Assembly: GCF_026262505.1 (NCBI RefSeq)
Contig: NC_067206.1
Location: forward strand, 35,789,896 to 35,853,895
Source of the DNA: Trichomonas vaginalis G3
Taxonomy: Eukaryota > Parabasalia > Trichomonadida > Trichomonadidae
Direction: 5' to 3'
Length of the DNA stretch: 64,000 bases
Made by a program: the position numbers and the translations under genes. Shown in pieces: positions 27,466 to 35,659 of the stretch. The notes below the pieces were generated by a model. That model saw only the letters and a list, made by a program, of their open reading frames with translations. It made no database searches and was not told the DNA's origin. Position 1 is the first letter of the stretch. Every line of letters begins with the position of its first letter.

Positions 27466-29475
27466 GTTGCATGCTAAGTTCAGTCAACGATAGGAATTGA
27501 GGGGAAATTAATCGTCGAGGAAGTACGATTATGTAAAGTAAAAAATGTTGTGGGATTTTTAATATTGTATATAATTTTATAATAAAATTTTTGTGAGACA
27601 TTTTAAGAAGCACATATAATTTTTTGAATTTAAAAATTAAAGTAGTGTTGAATGAATTTATTGATTAATTTAATACGGATATTTCTCAAAATTAATCAAA
27701 AATAGGTTTTCAGAGAACTTTTGAGATATCTTTTCAAAATGTCTTTTTGAAAATATATAAGTATTATATCAAGTTGAAAAAAGGTATTTATCAAAATTCT
27801 AAATTCTTAATAAAAAATAACTTTTCAGAGGATTGTGATTTTGAAAGCATGAGTAATAAGTAAAAAATATCTACGATTTTAATGAGGGAATTGTTCCTTA
27901 TGAGGTATACATTATAACTATATACCTCATAAGGAACAATTCCCTCTTGATAGCTGGGAAACTTTCTCTGAATAACTTATCATTTGGAGAAAGTTTCCCA
28001 GCTATCTATTAGAAACTAAAGGCTGTGAGGCACTAATATATAATCAGTGCCTCATAGCCTTTAGTTTCTTATTAAAAACGAGAAAACTTGTTCGAAATGA
28101 TAAACAATTTCGAACAAGTTTTCTCGTTTTAAGGAGGGAATTGTTCCTTATGAGGTATACAGTATGAATATATACCTCATAAGGAACAATTCCTCTTGAT
28201 AGCTGGGAAACTTTCTCTGAATAACTTATCATTTGGACAGAAAAGTGACACTTTACATGGCAAAAAATAGAGCCTTACTTTTGAGATACTTGAGATTGAA
28301 ACTGAATCTTATGAGGCGGTGATCTTGAATCACTACCTCATAAGGTTCAGTTTCATATAAAATTTGTTGCAATTTGTTATTCTTTTGCAATTTCTTATAA
28401 GATTTTACATCTTTTAGCGGGGAATGTTTTGTTATTATGTATATATTATAAATATCTACACGATAACGAACATTCCTCGCTAAATTGCTGAGAAACTTTG
28501 AGGAAATGTCGAACAATTTCCTCAAGTTTCTCAGATTTATATAGATCACTAGAGTCCCCTAGGCACTGATTCTGGTTCAGTACCTAGGAGGCTCTAGTTC
28601 TCTAACGAACTGATAAAATGTTTTTAAATTTTTGGATATTGCTACCTGTGAAGCACTGACTTCAAGTCAGTACCTCACAGGTAGCAATTACATTGAAAGA
28701 TGGGAGAAACTTTGTCCGAATGTTAAACTATTCGGACAAAGTTTCTCACATTTGTAGTGGAGATGGAAGGCTTTGAGGTATATTGTATTAATATATACCC
28801 CAAAGCCTTCCATCTCCACTTGAAAGTGTCCAAACTTTGGGTTAATACTTTGCAATTAACCCAAAGTTTGGACACTTTCTAGAAGGAATTGGAGGGTAAG
28901 AGATATACATTCATATGGTATATCTCTTACCCTCCAATTCCTTCTTAAAATGGGAGAAACTTTGTCCGAATGTTAAACTATTCGGACAAAGTTTCTCCCA
29001 TTTTTTGAAGGAATTGGAGGCTATGAGATACTGATGCAATGTCAGTAACTCATGGCTTCCAATTCCTTCCTAAAACTCATAAAAGTGGACATTACATGCA
29101 TATAAAATTTGACATGTAAAGTCCACTTTTTGTGAGCGGGGATTTGCCGGAGTCAAATCCCCTTTTTCGTTTACGAGAAAGCCAAATTCTCTCAAAAAGT
29201 TAAGTAGGACCAATTTTTTATAAAAAAATCCAATTTCATTATGAATGTTAATTAATTTATATAATTATTGAATAAAAAATTTTCTTTGAGATTATGAAAA
29301 GTTCTTTGAAAAGTTATTTTTTCTCATTTTTAAATATTGTATTAGCCTATTTATTTATAATCCAAATTAAATAACTTTAAATTCAATATTTAAAGAATAA
29401 TTTTGAAGGAATTGAGTTACTTCCCCCGACGATAAAATTGAGAGGTTTACATTTTGACCGAACTTAGCATGCAAC
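27466..29475. mobile_element. Possible nested 2-kb element with ~60-bp inverted ends
   Basis: GTTGCATGCTAAGTTC at 27466 is mirrored by GAACTTAGCATGCAAC ending at 29475, and imperfect inverted similarity continues about 60 bp inward (CGTCGAGGAAGTA against TACTTCCCCCGACG). It contains no gene; most of the interior is the hairpin array. No target duplication is obvious, so it may instead be a part of the hAT element itself. Confidence 0.5.
27884..29130. repeat. Array of about 17 tandem hairpins, two alternating types
   Basis: Consecutive inverted repeats with 18-27-bp stems, many perfect. Examples: 27884-27946 (26-bp stem), 27949-28006 (20), 28011-28069 (24), 28075-28130 (24), 28134-28195, 28297-28355, 28415-28482, 28488-28534, 28548-28598, 28639-28687, 28701-28750, 28757-28819, 28822-28879 (25), 28881-28945 (27), 28947-29004 (25), 29007-29069, 29081-29130. 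Two tip types mostly alternate: GAGGTAT/GAGGCACTGA-like tips, and AAACTTTGTCCGAAT-like tips. Stem bases differ from one hairpin to the next. No coding potential is seen. Confidence 0.85.
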
Positions 29476-29620
29476 ACATTCAGATTTTATTAATGTTTAA
29501 TGAAAGAGAACGATTCATTATAAATTATTGAATGTTAAATTGTTGTAAAAACACATTGAAATATTTGTGAAGAAAATGGCTATTTAATATTGAAAAATAA
29601 ATAATAACAAAATGTTTATT

Positions 29621-31612
29621 TCATTTAGTTGCCATTAAGATATGACGGCTATTTAACAAGTTTTTCTTGGATCTTAACCGCCTAACGTTCAAAACTAACC
29701 TTTGTGCTTTGATATTACGTTCACATGTTGCCTCCGAAGGAGATGAACATAACAAGCGTAATGCTATTTCCGCAAGGATGGATTTTTCTCCAATTCTATG
29801 CGAGATCTCTTCCCAAGCATAATTTTGTGCCTCGTCCATCAGATCGTTCTCAAAGATGTCTGATTCCTTATTGATGAACGTATTATATAACGAGAGTACA
29901 AGCGTTTTTTGTCTTTCGTTCAATCGGAATTGAACCAAAATGCGCTTGAGGTAATCTTTAGCTGCTGTTAGATCATTTTCGGCAGTCTGATGATTATCCT
30001 CGCGTACATCTTGCAATGTAAGCCTAAGTTGATCATCAGATTCGACAATTCTACGAAATGTGCCTTCATCTGTTACATCAATTACAGCGTTTGTGTTACC
30101 TTCCTCAAAAATAGAATCCATGTAAATGTCCTGTAAATCTTCTGCCGGATCTTTATCAGGAATATGCTCACTTTGAAAGGAACTCAAGGGATCGGCCAAA
30201 TCTTCTACTTCTTCGTTTTTAACAAACTTTCTATGGAAGTAGAACCTTCCTCTCGGCGTGAGAGAGAATGCCAAACACCATAGCCCACCAAAGTCAGAGT
30301 CCAAGGTATAGCTATCCAATGAAGATGCCAAGATGGATCCGAATGCATTATGCAAATTGGATGTCAAAAGATTGAGAGCTGATATGGCTTTACGAAGCCA
30401 AATGTAACAATTTGCCAACAATGCCTTATCCGATTCGAATACTAAGATTAGCTTTTTAAGAACAGCTAAACAATCTTTCAATTGTACGATTTTATCGTGA
30501 TCTACATTTATATATTGCTTGATTTTGTTTTCGTACTTAAGAATAAAGACACATATATTATAGTCATATATCCATCTGGTGGATACATGCTGTGGACATT
30601 GTGCACCTATATCGTCAGCATGAATGCGACAAAGTTCTGCAATTCTGTGCACATCCTTTACTAAACTTTGTAACTGGTTGTTCTTGCCAGCAATATATTG
30701 ATAGCTGTTGTGGATTCTGTGACACAAACAGGGAATAAGCAATATCTTGTAGTATTTTGGATCTCTGTCATGATAGAATGAATCATTCCAAGTATCTTTG
30801 AAGCATTTTAACTGTGCTGGTCCTCCGTCAACTACCACACTACCTATCTTGACTTTCCTAATGTCAATTCTGTTAAATCCTGCTGTTATTGCGGATTTAT
30901 AATCCTGACTTGTCTGGCCATCCTTCATATCTATCGCCTCTACTGGGTATGGCTTCATTTGCTCCAACGGATTTGTTAAGACAAAATCAAGATTGTGGTA
31001 ATCATGTGTCTTGCCTTCATCGATGGCGACACAAGTGTATGCTTTTTTGGCGAATTCGAGAACTTTAGCAAGGTGTATGCTGTTAGCAATAGCAATCATT
31101 CTATTTCGGATCTCATCACGTGTAATAGGCTTATATAATTTGTCAGCAAGTTTTTCCGGATTGATATTAGCTGACTGAAGTTGTTTGTATTTGTTCATCA
31201 TTTGATATATTGTGAACATAATGAAAATCTTTGCAACATGCGTGAATTCTGGGGATGCAAATGTGTCTAAGGCAAGGTTGAACTTACCGGTAAAAATGGT
31301 CATTTCATCGTATACATTCGATAAATCCAACATTGGATCATTTGGCTGTTTACCTTTATTGTAGTAGTCAAGTAATGTTTGCTGCGATAATGCTTCTCCG
31401 GCCTGACATGTGTGAACATGAGTCTTAAGCCAGTTTTTATAATGATCCTCCCTTTGTTCTTGCATTGAACACCGGCAAACTACGCCATCAGATCGTGTCA
31501 CAAGTTCATTGCATTTTACATACCACTTGGGACTACCTTCATGTTTATATCGCATGTAAACATGTTGTTTCGTTTCAAGATCGGGATATGTTGTGAACCC
31601 GACTTCTTTCAT
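29621..31612 (-). CDS. hAT superfamily transposase, 663 aa
   Basis: Cut-and-paste DNA transposase acting on its own ends. An N-terminal Cys/His region (CRCSMQEQREDHYKNWLKTH, then C69) looks like a BED-type zinc finger. The catalytic core shows Asp198 (VAIDEG), Asp262 (VVDGGPAQ) and the hAT CxxH block PCLCH (residues 295-298) followed by TRW347. The C-terminal hAT dimerisation block runs from about residue 622 (SSPSEATCERN), with Glu631 the likely third catalytic acid, then RRLRSKKNLLNSRHILMA. Length and motif spacing fit the superfamily. The frame is open throughout, and the ATG at 31612 is the only sensible start. It lies inside matching inverted ends and target duplications, so the element may be autonomous. 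Confidence 0.9.
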   Translation of the reverse strand: MKEVGFTTYPDLETKQHVYMRYKHEGSPKWYVKCNELVTRSDGVVCRCSMQEQREDHYKNWLKTHVHTCQAGEALSQQTLLDYYNKGKQPNDPMLDLSNVYDEMTIFTGKFNLALDTFASPEFTHVAKIFIMFTIYQMMNKYKQLQSANINPEKLADKLYKPITRDEIRNRMIAIANSIHLAKVLEFAKKAYTCVAIDEGKTHDYHNLDFVLTNPLEQMKPYPVEAIDMKDGQTSQDYKSAITAGFNRIDIRKVKIGSVVVDGGPAQLKCFKDTWNDSFYHDRDPKYYKILLIPCLCHRIHNSYQYIAGKNNQLQSLVKDVHRIAELCRIHADDIGAQCPQHVSTRWIYDYNICVFILKYENKIKQYINVDHDKIVQLKDCLAVLKKLILVFESDKALLANCYIWLRKAISALNLLTSNLHNAFGSILASSLDSYTLDSDFGGLWCLAFSLTPRGRFYFHRKFVKNEEVEDLADPLSSFQSEHIPDKDPAEDLQDIYMDSIFEEGNTNAVIDVTDEGTFRRIVESDDQLRLTLQDVREDNHQTAENDLTAAKDYLKRILVQFRLNERQKTLVLSLYNTFINKESDIFENDLMDEAQNYAWEEISHRIGEKSILAEIALRLLCSSPSEATCERNIKAQRLVLNVRRLRSKKNLLNSRHILMATK

Positions 31613-32144
31613 TAATGAAGTGATTTCTTAAGTTGAATAAAAACAAATTTGATTGAAATTCATACAAAATTTCTTTTTATCATTATTATTTAAGATGCTT
31701 TTTTATGTTGAATTGTTAATTTTTTTATTTCCACCTGGGATATTTTGAATTGGGCTAGCCCAATCCCACCTCTCAATTTTCTCTCAATTGGGCAATGGGG
31801 ATCCCATATAAAATGTATTGTAACAAAATTTTACATGCATAATATAGTACAATTAAACAACATTCTAAAAATATTAAATTCACATCATTTACTTGAAGAT
31901 TTTATATTTTCAACAAAAATTAATACAATAATTACATTAAATTGAGGAGATTTATAATATTTATTATAAATTAAAATATTATTACTCATTAATTTGTTGA
32001 AATATTGCATTTTAGTGGTAAAAATTAAAATTTAAGTTTACATGGAGAAAAAAAATTTTTAAATTCCAAAAAAAATTCAATTGGGATAACGATAGGGACA
32101 AAAATTTAGAATCCCCATATGCTTGGGATAAAATCACATGACTA
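31613..32144. other. Right non-coding part of the hAT element
   Basis: AT-rich and gene-free. It holds inverted CAATTGGG/GGGCTAGCCC-type words and several ATCCC/GGGAT motifs up to the terminal CATGACTA, as expected for transposase-binding subterminal DNA. Confidence 0.6.
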
Positions 32145-32246
32145 CTTAGAATAGTTTGAAAAGTTTGTTGTGTTCTTATTTAGAGCTTGCATAATGAGTT
32201 GTCGGTTGTGTTGTATTTCTCTCATGGAAGCAATATCTTTCGACAT

Positions 32247-32264
32247 TTTTATTATAGATAAAAT
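32247..32264. promoter_or_regulatory. 18-bp divergent promoter spacer
   Basis: TTTTATTATAGATAAAAT separates the fibre and penton start codons; compare 444, 38097 and 53826. Confidence 0.5.
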
Positions 32265-33113
32265 ATGCTTCCAATAGAAAAAGAAAATTCAAGAGTTGCT
32301 ACAACTAAACCATTAGATGAACTTTTTACTAATGTCGGTCAAAAGTTTGAGACAGAGACCGTAAAGCATGAAGGCTATCGTTTTGACTACCCATTAAGAT
32401 GGCTAAGAGACCCATCTGTCACAAAAGCTATTGGCTTTCGTAGAATGAAGTTCATTTCAGAAGCCATACATGGTTTCCCATTTACGGTCGGTTTTGAAGT
32501 TCGATACTATAACAAAGAAAAACATACGTATGAGAAATTTGAACAGGGAAAACTTTTACAAGTTAGTTTGCTTGTAAACTTAGAAACAACTCTTCAAGCT
32601 TTTCAAGAAAAAATAAACGACATCTATATCGAATATGCAAACCAGTATAACATTGACGAAGGAGAATACCATCTCGATATTATTTATGACAGGAAAAATG
32701 CAACTGTTAAAATCAATAAAATAGAAGACCTTGGAGAAAACGTTTATATTTCTACAAAATATAACAACTTGGCATGGTATAGATTTATGAGAATGTTAAA
32801 TCAGCCTGCAGAATATCCAGTACACCCGGACTTTTATGAAGTCGAAAACCCTAATGGAACATATGAAAATGTTTTCGACCAAGATGCTATTATTGTTCAT
32901 GCTTCATTTTCTGGCGCCCAAAACTCTTTCTTATGCTTGGCAAATGACTTTTACGAAAAACCTACAAAGTTATATGAACCGCCGAGTGGAAGTATTTCAG
33001 ACTTTCAAGTATGGTTTACTACAGATGGAAGAAAAAGAATAATTCCATTATACCATGCGTTTTACTTAGAACTTAGTTTCATATACAACTACTATCGAAC
33101 GGTAAAAATATAA
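32265..33113 (+). CDS. Minor capsid (penton) candidate, arm B type, 282 aa, left copy
   Basis: Open frame of about the same length as the 13287 gene, with the parallel early block FDYPLRWLRDPSVTKAIGF and a beta-rich body. Residues 1-60 and the last ~85 (FDQDAIIVHASFSGAQNSFL onward) are nearly identical to the right copy, but the middle is strongly different, so the gene is mosaic. It is divergent from the fibre gene. It ends 4 bp from the convergent 80-aa gene. The penton assignment is inferred. Confidence 0.55.
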   Translation: MLPIEKENSRVATTKPLDELFTNVGQKFETETVKHEGYRFDYPLRWLRDPSVTKAIGFRRMKFISEAIHGFPFTVGFEVRYYNKEKHTYEKFEQGKLLQVSLLVNLETTLQAFQEKINDIYIEYANQYNIDEGEYHLDIIYDRKNATVKINKIEDLGENVYISTKYNNLAWYRFMRMLNQPAEYPVHPDFYEVENPNGTYENVFDQDAIIVHASFSGAQNSFLCLANDFYEKPTKLYEPPSGSISDFQVWFTTDGRKRIIPLYHAFYLELSFIYNYYRTVKI

Positions 33114-33117
33114 TTTT

Positions 33118-33360
33118 TTAATACGGTTGAGGTGTTGGATTTGGTTGCCAACTAGACTGTGGTGCAGGTTCAGGCTGTTGTATAACAGGAGCTTGTTCTT
33201 CTGGTTCAGGGTCTTTAGGTATAATACCAACGAACTGACCTACTCTTTTACCAATATTTTTGACTCCGTTCCAAATTCCTTTTCCTACGGTTTTGACGCC
33301 ATTCCATATACCTCTTCCAACTCTTCTGAAGAAGTTTCCAATACTACTGAAGAAACCCAT
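33118..33360 (-). CDS. 80-aa amphipathic protein with Met-Gly start, left copy
   Basis: MGFFSSIGNFFRRVGRGIWN is followed by two repeats of GxxxxGKGIWNGVKN-like amphipathic helix, then a Pro/Glu/Gln-rich tail (PEPEEQAPVIQQPEPAP). The N-terminus could be myristoylated and membrane active. It resembles in style the 133-aa protein at 24487. It ends 4 bp from the penton candidate. Confidence 0.65.
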   Translation of the reverse strand: MGFFSSIGNFFRRVGRGIWNGVKTVGKGIWNGVKNIGKRVGQFVGIIPKDPEPEEQAPVIQQPEPAPQSSWQPNPTPQPY

Positions 33361-33377
33361 TTACTATATGTAAAAAT

Positions 33378-33739
33378 CTAATGTCCGCCTAGTCTCTTAC
33401 GTTTCCTGTTGAGTTCCATAGCATTCTTTAACTGGAGCTCATACATTCTGTTTCTCCTCTGGTAGAAAACATATTCTGGGTCAACTCCTGTGTTCGCGTC
33501 ATCTGCATAAAGTTGTTTATATCCCACTTCAGGGTTTGTATAAAACTCTTTCCATCTCATATTTGCATACCATGGTGGCAAACCTAACGCAGCGTCATTT
33601 GACATGGCAGTTTGCATTTGTACATCTGTTGCACTTGACCATAGTTTGCCATTGCAGTTTGTATTCTAACTTCATTTGGAATATTCTCTGGGTTTGGTTG
33701 TCCAGGTTGCTGTGCATTCGCTAAGTTCTGTGCGTCCAT
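33378..33739 (-). pseudogene. ~120-codon arm B gene, left copy
   Basis: Encodes an Asn/Gln-rich start and a body with ALGLPPWYANMRWKEFY and YELQLKNAMELNRKRKRLGG. Unrecognised; possibly a DNA- or capsid-binding protein given the basic tail. Not whole. Confidence 0.55.
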
Positions 33740-33762
33740 TTAATATTAGATAAAAATATCTC

Positions 33763-33894
33763 TTACGAGTACATATGCTGAACATTTGCTGGTATTGGTT
33801 CATCTTCATATTCTCTATATCTTTCTGCCACGTCAAATAAGTAAATGACACAATGGAAAAAACCTAAAACAAGTAGTCCTATTTCAAACCACAT
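33763..33894 (-). CDS. 43-aa single-pass membrane peptide, left copy
   Basis: MWFEIGLLVLGFFHCVIYLF is an obvious membrane segment, followed by an acidic tail (VAERYREYEDEPIPAN). Identical in frame at 36460-36591. It overlaps the 3' end of the methyltransferase gene by 16 bp, a virus-like packing. Likely a small envelope or virion membrane protein; inferred. Confidence 0.6.
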   Translation of the reverse strand: MWFEIGLLVLGFFHCVIYLFDVAERYREYEDEPIPANVQHMYS

Positions 33895-34697
33895 TTACTT
33901 ACTAATAAAATTTCTTTATTGTGACACTTTCTCCAGTTTATAGGACCTCTCTCATATTCTATCTTGTCATATATAAACTCATAGTCATGTATGTCCTCTA
34001 ACCATCTCATAACGGTTTCCAAACCACTTTTATCGGATGTAAAGTAAAAGCATGGACAGTTTATGTAAAACGTCTAAAGTTTCTAAAGAGTCTCTCAAAG
34101 TCCAGTCTACTTGGTATTGAAAATCCCATGTGTTATAGAACGGCGGGTCCACTATAAAGAAAACATTTTCCTTGTCTTTATATTTTTCATACAAATCTGT
34201 CCAATGACATCTCACAAACTCTATACCCTCAATATATTTTTCTATGTCCTCTTTGAAAAACATTTGTATAGTTAAGATATAAAACTTTTGACATAAGTGT
34301 TTCAATGTCATGAACTCTTATAGCACCACTATATAATAGTCTAGCAGATATACTATCCCAGTCTATATATTCTGCTTTTTTCAAAACCTCTCTCACAATA
34401 TTTTTCTTATCTAATGGTATACGTCCATCTTACCTATAGGTATCTTTTCTTTTAACTCTTTCAATATATTGTTTGTGTCTGGAATATGTTTGAGACGGTC
34501 CATATAGTTGTCGAAGTCATTGCATATAATCTTTGAGTCTGGGAATATTGTATGACATAAATGGATATATAGAAACTCCACCGAACAAATCTACAAATGT
34601 TAGACCATTCGGTAGTTTCTTAAGTTCTCTCAATATAATATCTTTACATCTACTCTATATTCCAAAGAACGGTAACGGTGGTTTTTGTAAAATTCAT
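33879..34697 (-). pseudogene. D12-class DNA adenine methyltransferase, left copy
   Basis: FVIVDPP-type motif IV (FFIVDPPFYNTWDF) is seen here, and motif I (FVDLFGGSF) in the right copy. These define N6-adenine DNA methyltransferases of the D12/Dam class. It could mark element DNA against nucleases. It is the outermost gene at this end of the element. Not whole. Confidence 0.7.
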
Positions 34698-34935
34698 TTA
34701 TATATTAATAATAAAAATGTTTTTACCCGAAAATTGACAGAAAAGTGACAAAACATGAAAACATATATAATTTGTGAAAAGCGACACATTATATAATGTT
34801 TTCGACCCAAAGCAATGGAGGAAGAAGAAGAGTCCTCCGAATTCACACCGAAGACTAACAATTTTCCGAATAAAAACTTCATTTATACTAAACATCTTCA
34901 GGCTAGAAGGGGCGCAGCCCCTGGAAGCCCCACTA

Positions 34936-34964
<29 letters not shown>
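34698..34964. repeat. Mav-L right terminal region, with hairpin and poly-T
   Basis: The last ~75 bp mirror the left end of Mav-R. They contain the hairpin AGGGGC-GCA-GCCCCT (34908-34922), then CTGGAAGCCCCACTACC and 27 Ts to 34964. The stem differs from that of Mav-R by compensating changes. Confidence 0.8.
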
Positions 34965-34968
<4 letters not shown>

Positions 34969-35347
34969 ATACATATTATTATATAATTAACATTTCATAA
35001 TGTTTCACCCTTTCAAAATATAATCCTCCTCCTCTCAAATAAACGTACATGCGGGTGGCCTCTTTTTTCAAAAATTAAAATTTGAAATTTTGGGCTCAAA
35101 TATTAGAGAGATTTTTTCAACCTTCAACGATATATGTTGTCTATATCAGACCTCCTTTCTTTTTGATACTTAACATTGTTCCTAAATCTTAGGGTTGTTA
35201 AAAATATCAAAAATTAGCGTTTTGAAGACACCATGGTGTCTTATAATTTTCCCTTCCTTATTGGCGTGTAGAAATAAATGCGCCAATAGATTGAAGAAGA
35301 AGAATTGTTTTTCTCTTAATGAATTTTAATCCTTTTGATATAAGAAT
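34965..35347. other. 383-bp host spacer between two opposed Maverick ends
   Basis: No gene. Bases 35021-35057 match the DNA upstream of the ankyrin gene (61196-61232) with one difference, so this looks like a host gene leader separated from its gene. A perfect palindrome AGACACCATGGTGTCT lies near 35228. Confidence 0.6.
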
Positions 35348-35416
35348 AAAAAAAAAAAAAAAAAAAAAAAAAAGGTAGTGGGCTTCCAGGCACTTCGTGC
35401 CTCTAGCCCGAAGATG
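35348..35416. repeat. Mav-R left terminal inverted repeat
   Basis: 26 As, then GGTAGTGGGCTTCC and hairpin AGGCAC-TTC-GTGCCT (35388-35402). Mirrored at 59947-60013. Similarity to the Mav-L end continues to about 35432. Confidence 0.8.
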
Positions 35417-35515
35417 TTTAGTATAAATGAAGTTCTTATATACGGGTCTTCCAGGAGCTTTTCACAAATTATATATGTTTTCATGTTTTGTCAAGACTTC
35501 TTCGTAAAATCAGAC

Positions 35516-35580
35516 AAAAATAATGTTTAGGGTAGAAGGTTAGATATAACCTCTTTTCTAACCTCTTTTCTACCCTCTTG
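35516..35580. repeat. Palindrome of the AGATCT family, word GGTAG/GGTTAG
   Basis: Reverse orientation: AATGTTTAGGGTAG, GGTTAGATATAACC, then TCTAACC and CTACCC words. It lies beside single copies of the 25-bp unit (35490 and 35585). Confidence 0.7.
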
Positions 35581-35659
35581 AATTTTCAAGACTTCTTCGT
35601 ACATGTTTTGTCACTTTTCTGTCACTTTTCAGGAAAAAACATTTTATTATATATATAAA

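Larger units (their letters stand above)
27010..32144. mobile_element. hAT DNA transposon inserted in the Mav-L fibre gene
   Basis: 5.1 kb, bounded by 8-bp duplications CTTAGAAT. The short inverted ends have the form TAGAGATGTGA (left, counting the T shared with the duplication) and TAGTCATGTGA (right, reverse complement). Several ATCCC/GGGAT motifs follow at each end, as is usual for hAT subterminal repeats. It encodes an intact-looking 663-aa transposase (29621-31612) and contains a nested inverted-repeat-bounded block with a hairpin array (27466-29475). Perfect duplications and an open transposase indicate a recent insertion, younger than the Maverick copy it interrupts. Confidence 0.85.
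25859..32246 (-). pseudogene. Phage-like fibre gene, arm B type, left copy, split by hAT insertion
   Basis: The part at 25859-27001 encodes repeated THTHSISDITNLQETLNTKAN-like units of about 28 residues, then the collar-type domain (YPVGSLYVSMNST, LPAHSHY, MPPYMTVYAWYR). The 5' part lies at 32145-32246, on the far side of the hAT element. The start codon is 18 bp from the divergent penton candidate. The same gene is uninterrupted by a transposon at 38115. Likely product: trimeric virion fibre resembling bacteriophage tail fibres. Confidence 0.8.
1..34964. mobile_element. Left Maverick/Polinton (Mav-L), left end outside the window
   Basis: Large virus-like DNA element of the Maverick/Polinton family. 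Parts seen: fibre, integrase, protein-primed DNA polymerase B, capsid genes and many small genes. The right end is the terminal hairpin plus poly-T tract at 34964; the left end lies off the window. It holds two polymerase, two integrase, two fibre and two penton-type genes, so it is either a composite of two lineages or two abutting elements meeting near 17.76-17.96 kb. A 5.1-kb hAT transposon is inserted at 27010-32144. Broken, with roughly 15 breaks besides the insertion. Near-identity to the right copy over arm B suggests a young element. Confidence 0.85.

Noticed and set aside
27884-29130. CRISPR array
   Set aside because: Repeats are self-complementary hairpins with variable stems and no constant spacer structure; no cas genes, and the setting is eukaryotic.
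29138-29162. Bacterial-style terminator (GC hairpin followed by Ts)
   Set aside because: The window is eukaryotic; the hairpin is better seen as the last small member of the hairpin array.
27466-29475. Kolobok- or mariner-type nested transposon
   Set aside because: No TTAA or TA duplication is visible at the inverted ends and no transposase lies within.
34774-35000. Open frames crossing the poly-T tract (poly-Phe)
   Set aside because: Product of the homopolymer at the element end; no codon pattern or homologue.
34965-35347. Spacer as part of a single, larger palindromic element
   Set aside because: Both sides show complete terminal hairpin plus homopolymer, and the spacer matches host DNA near the ankyrin gene, so two separate ends are the simpler reading.
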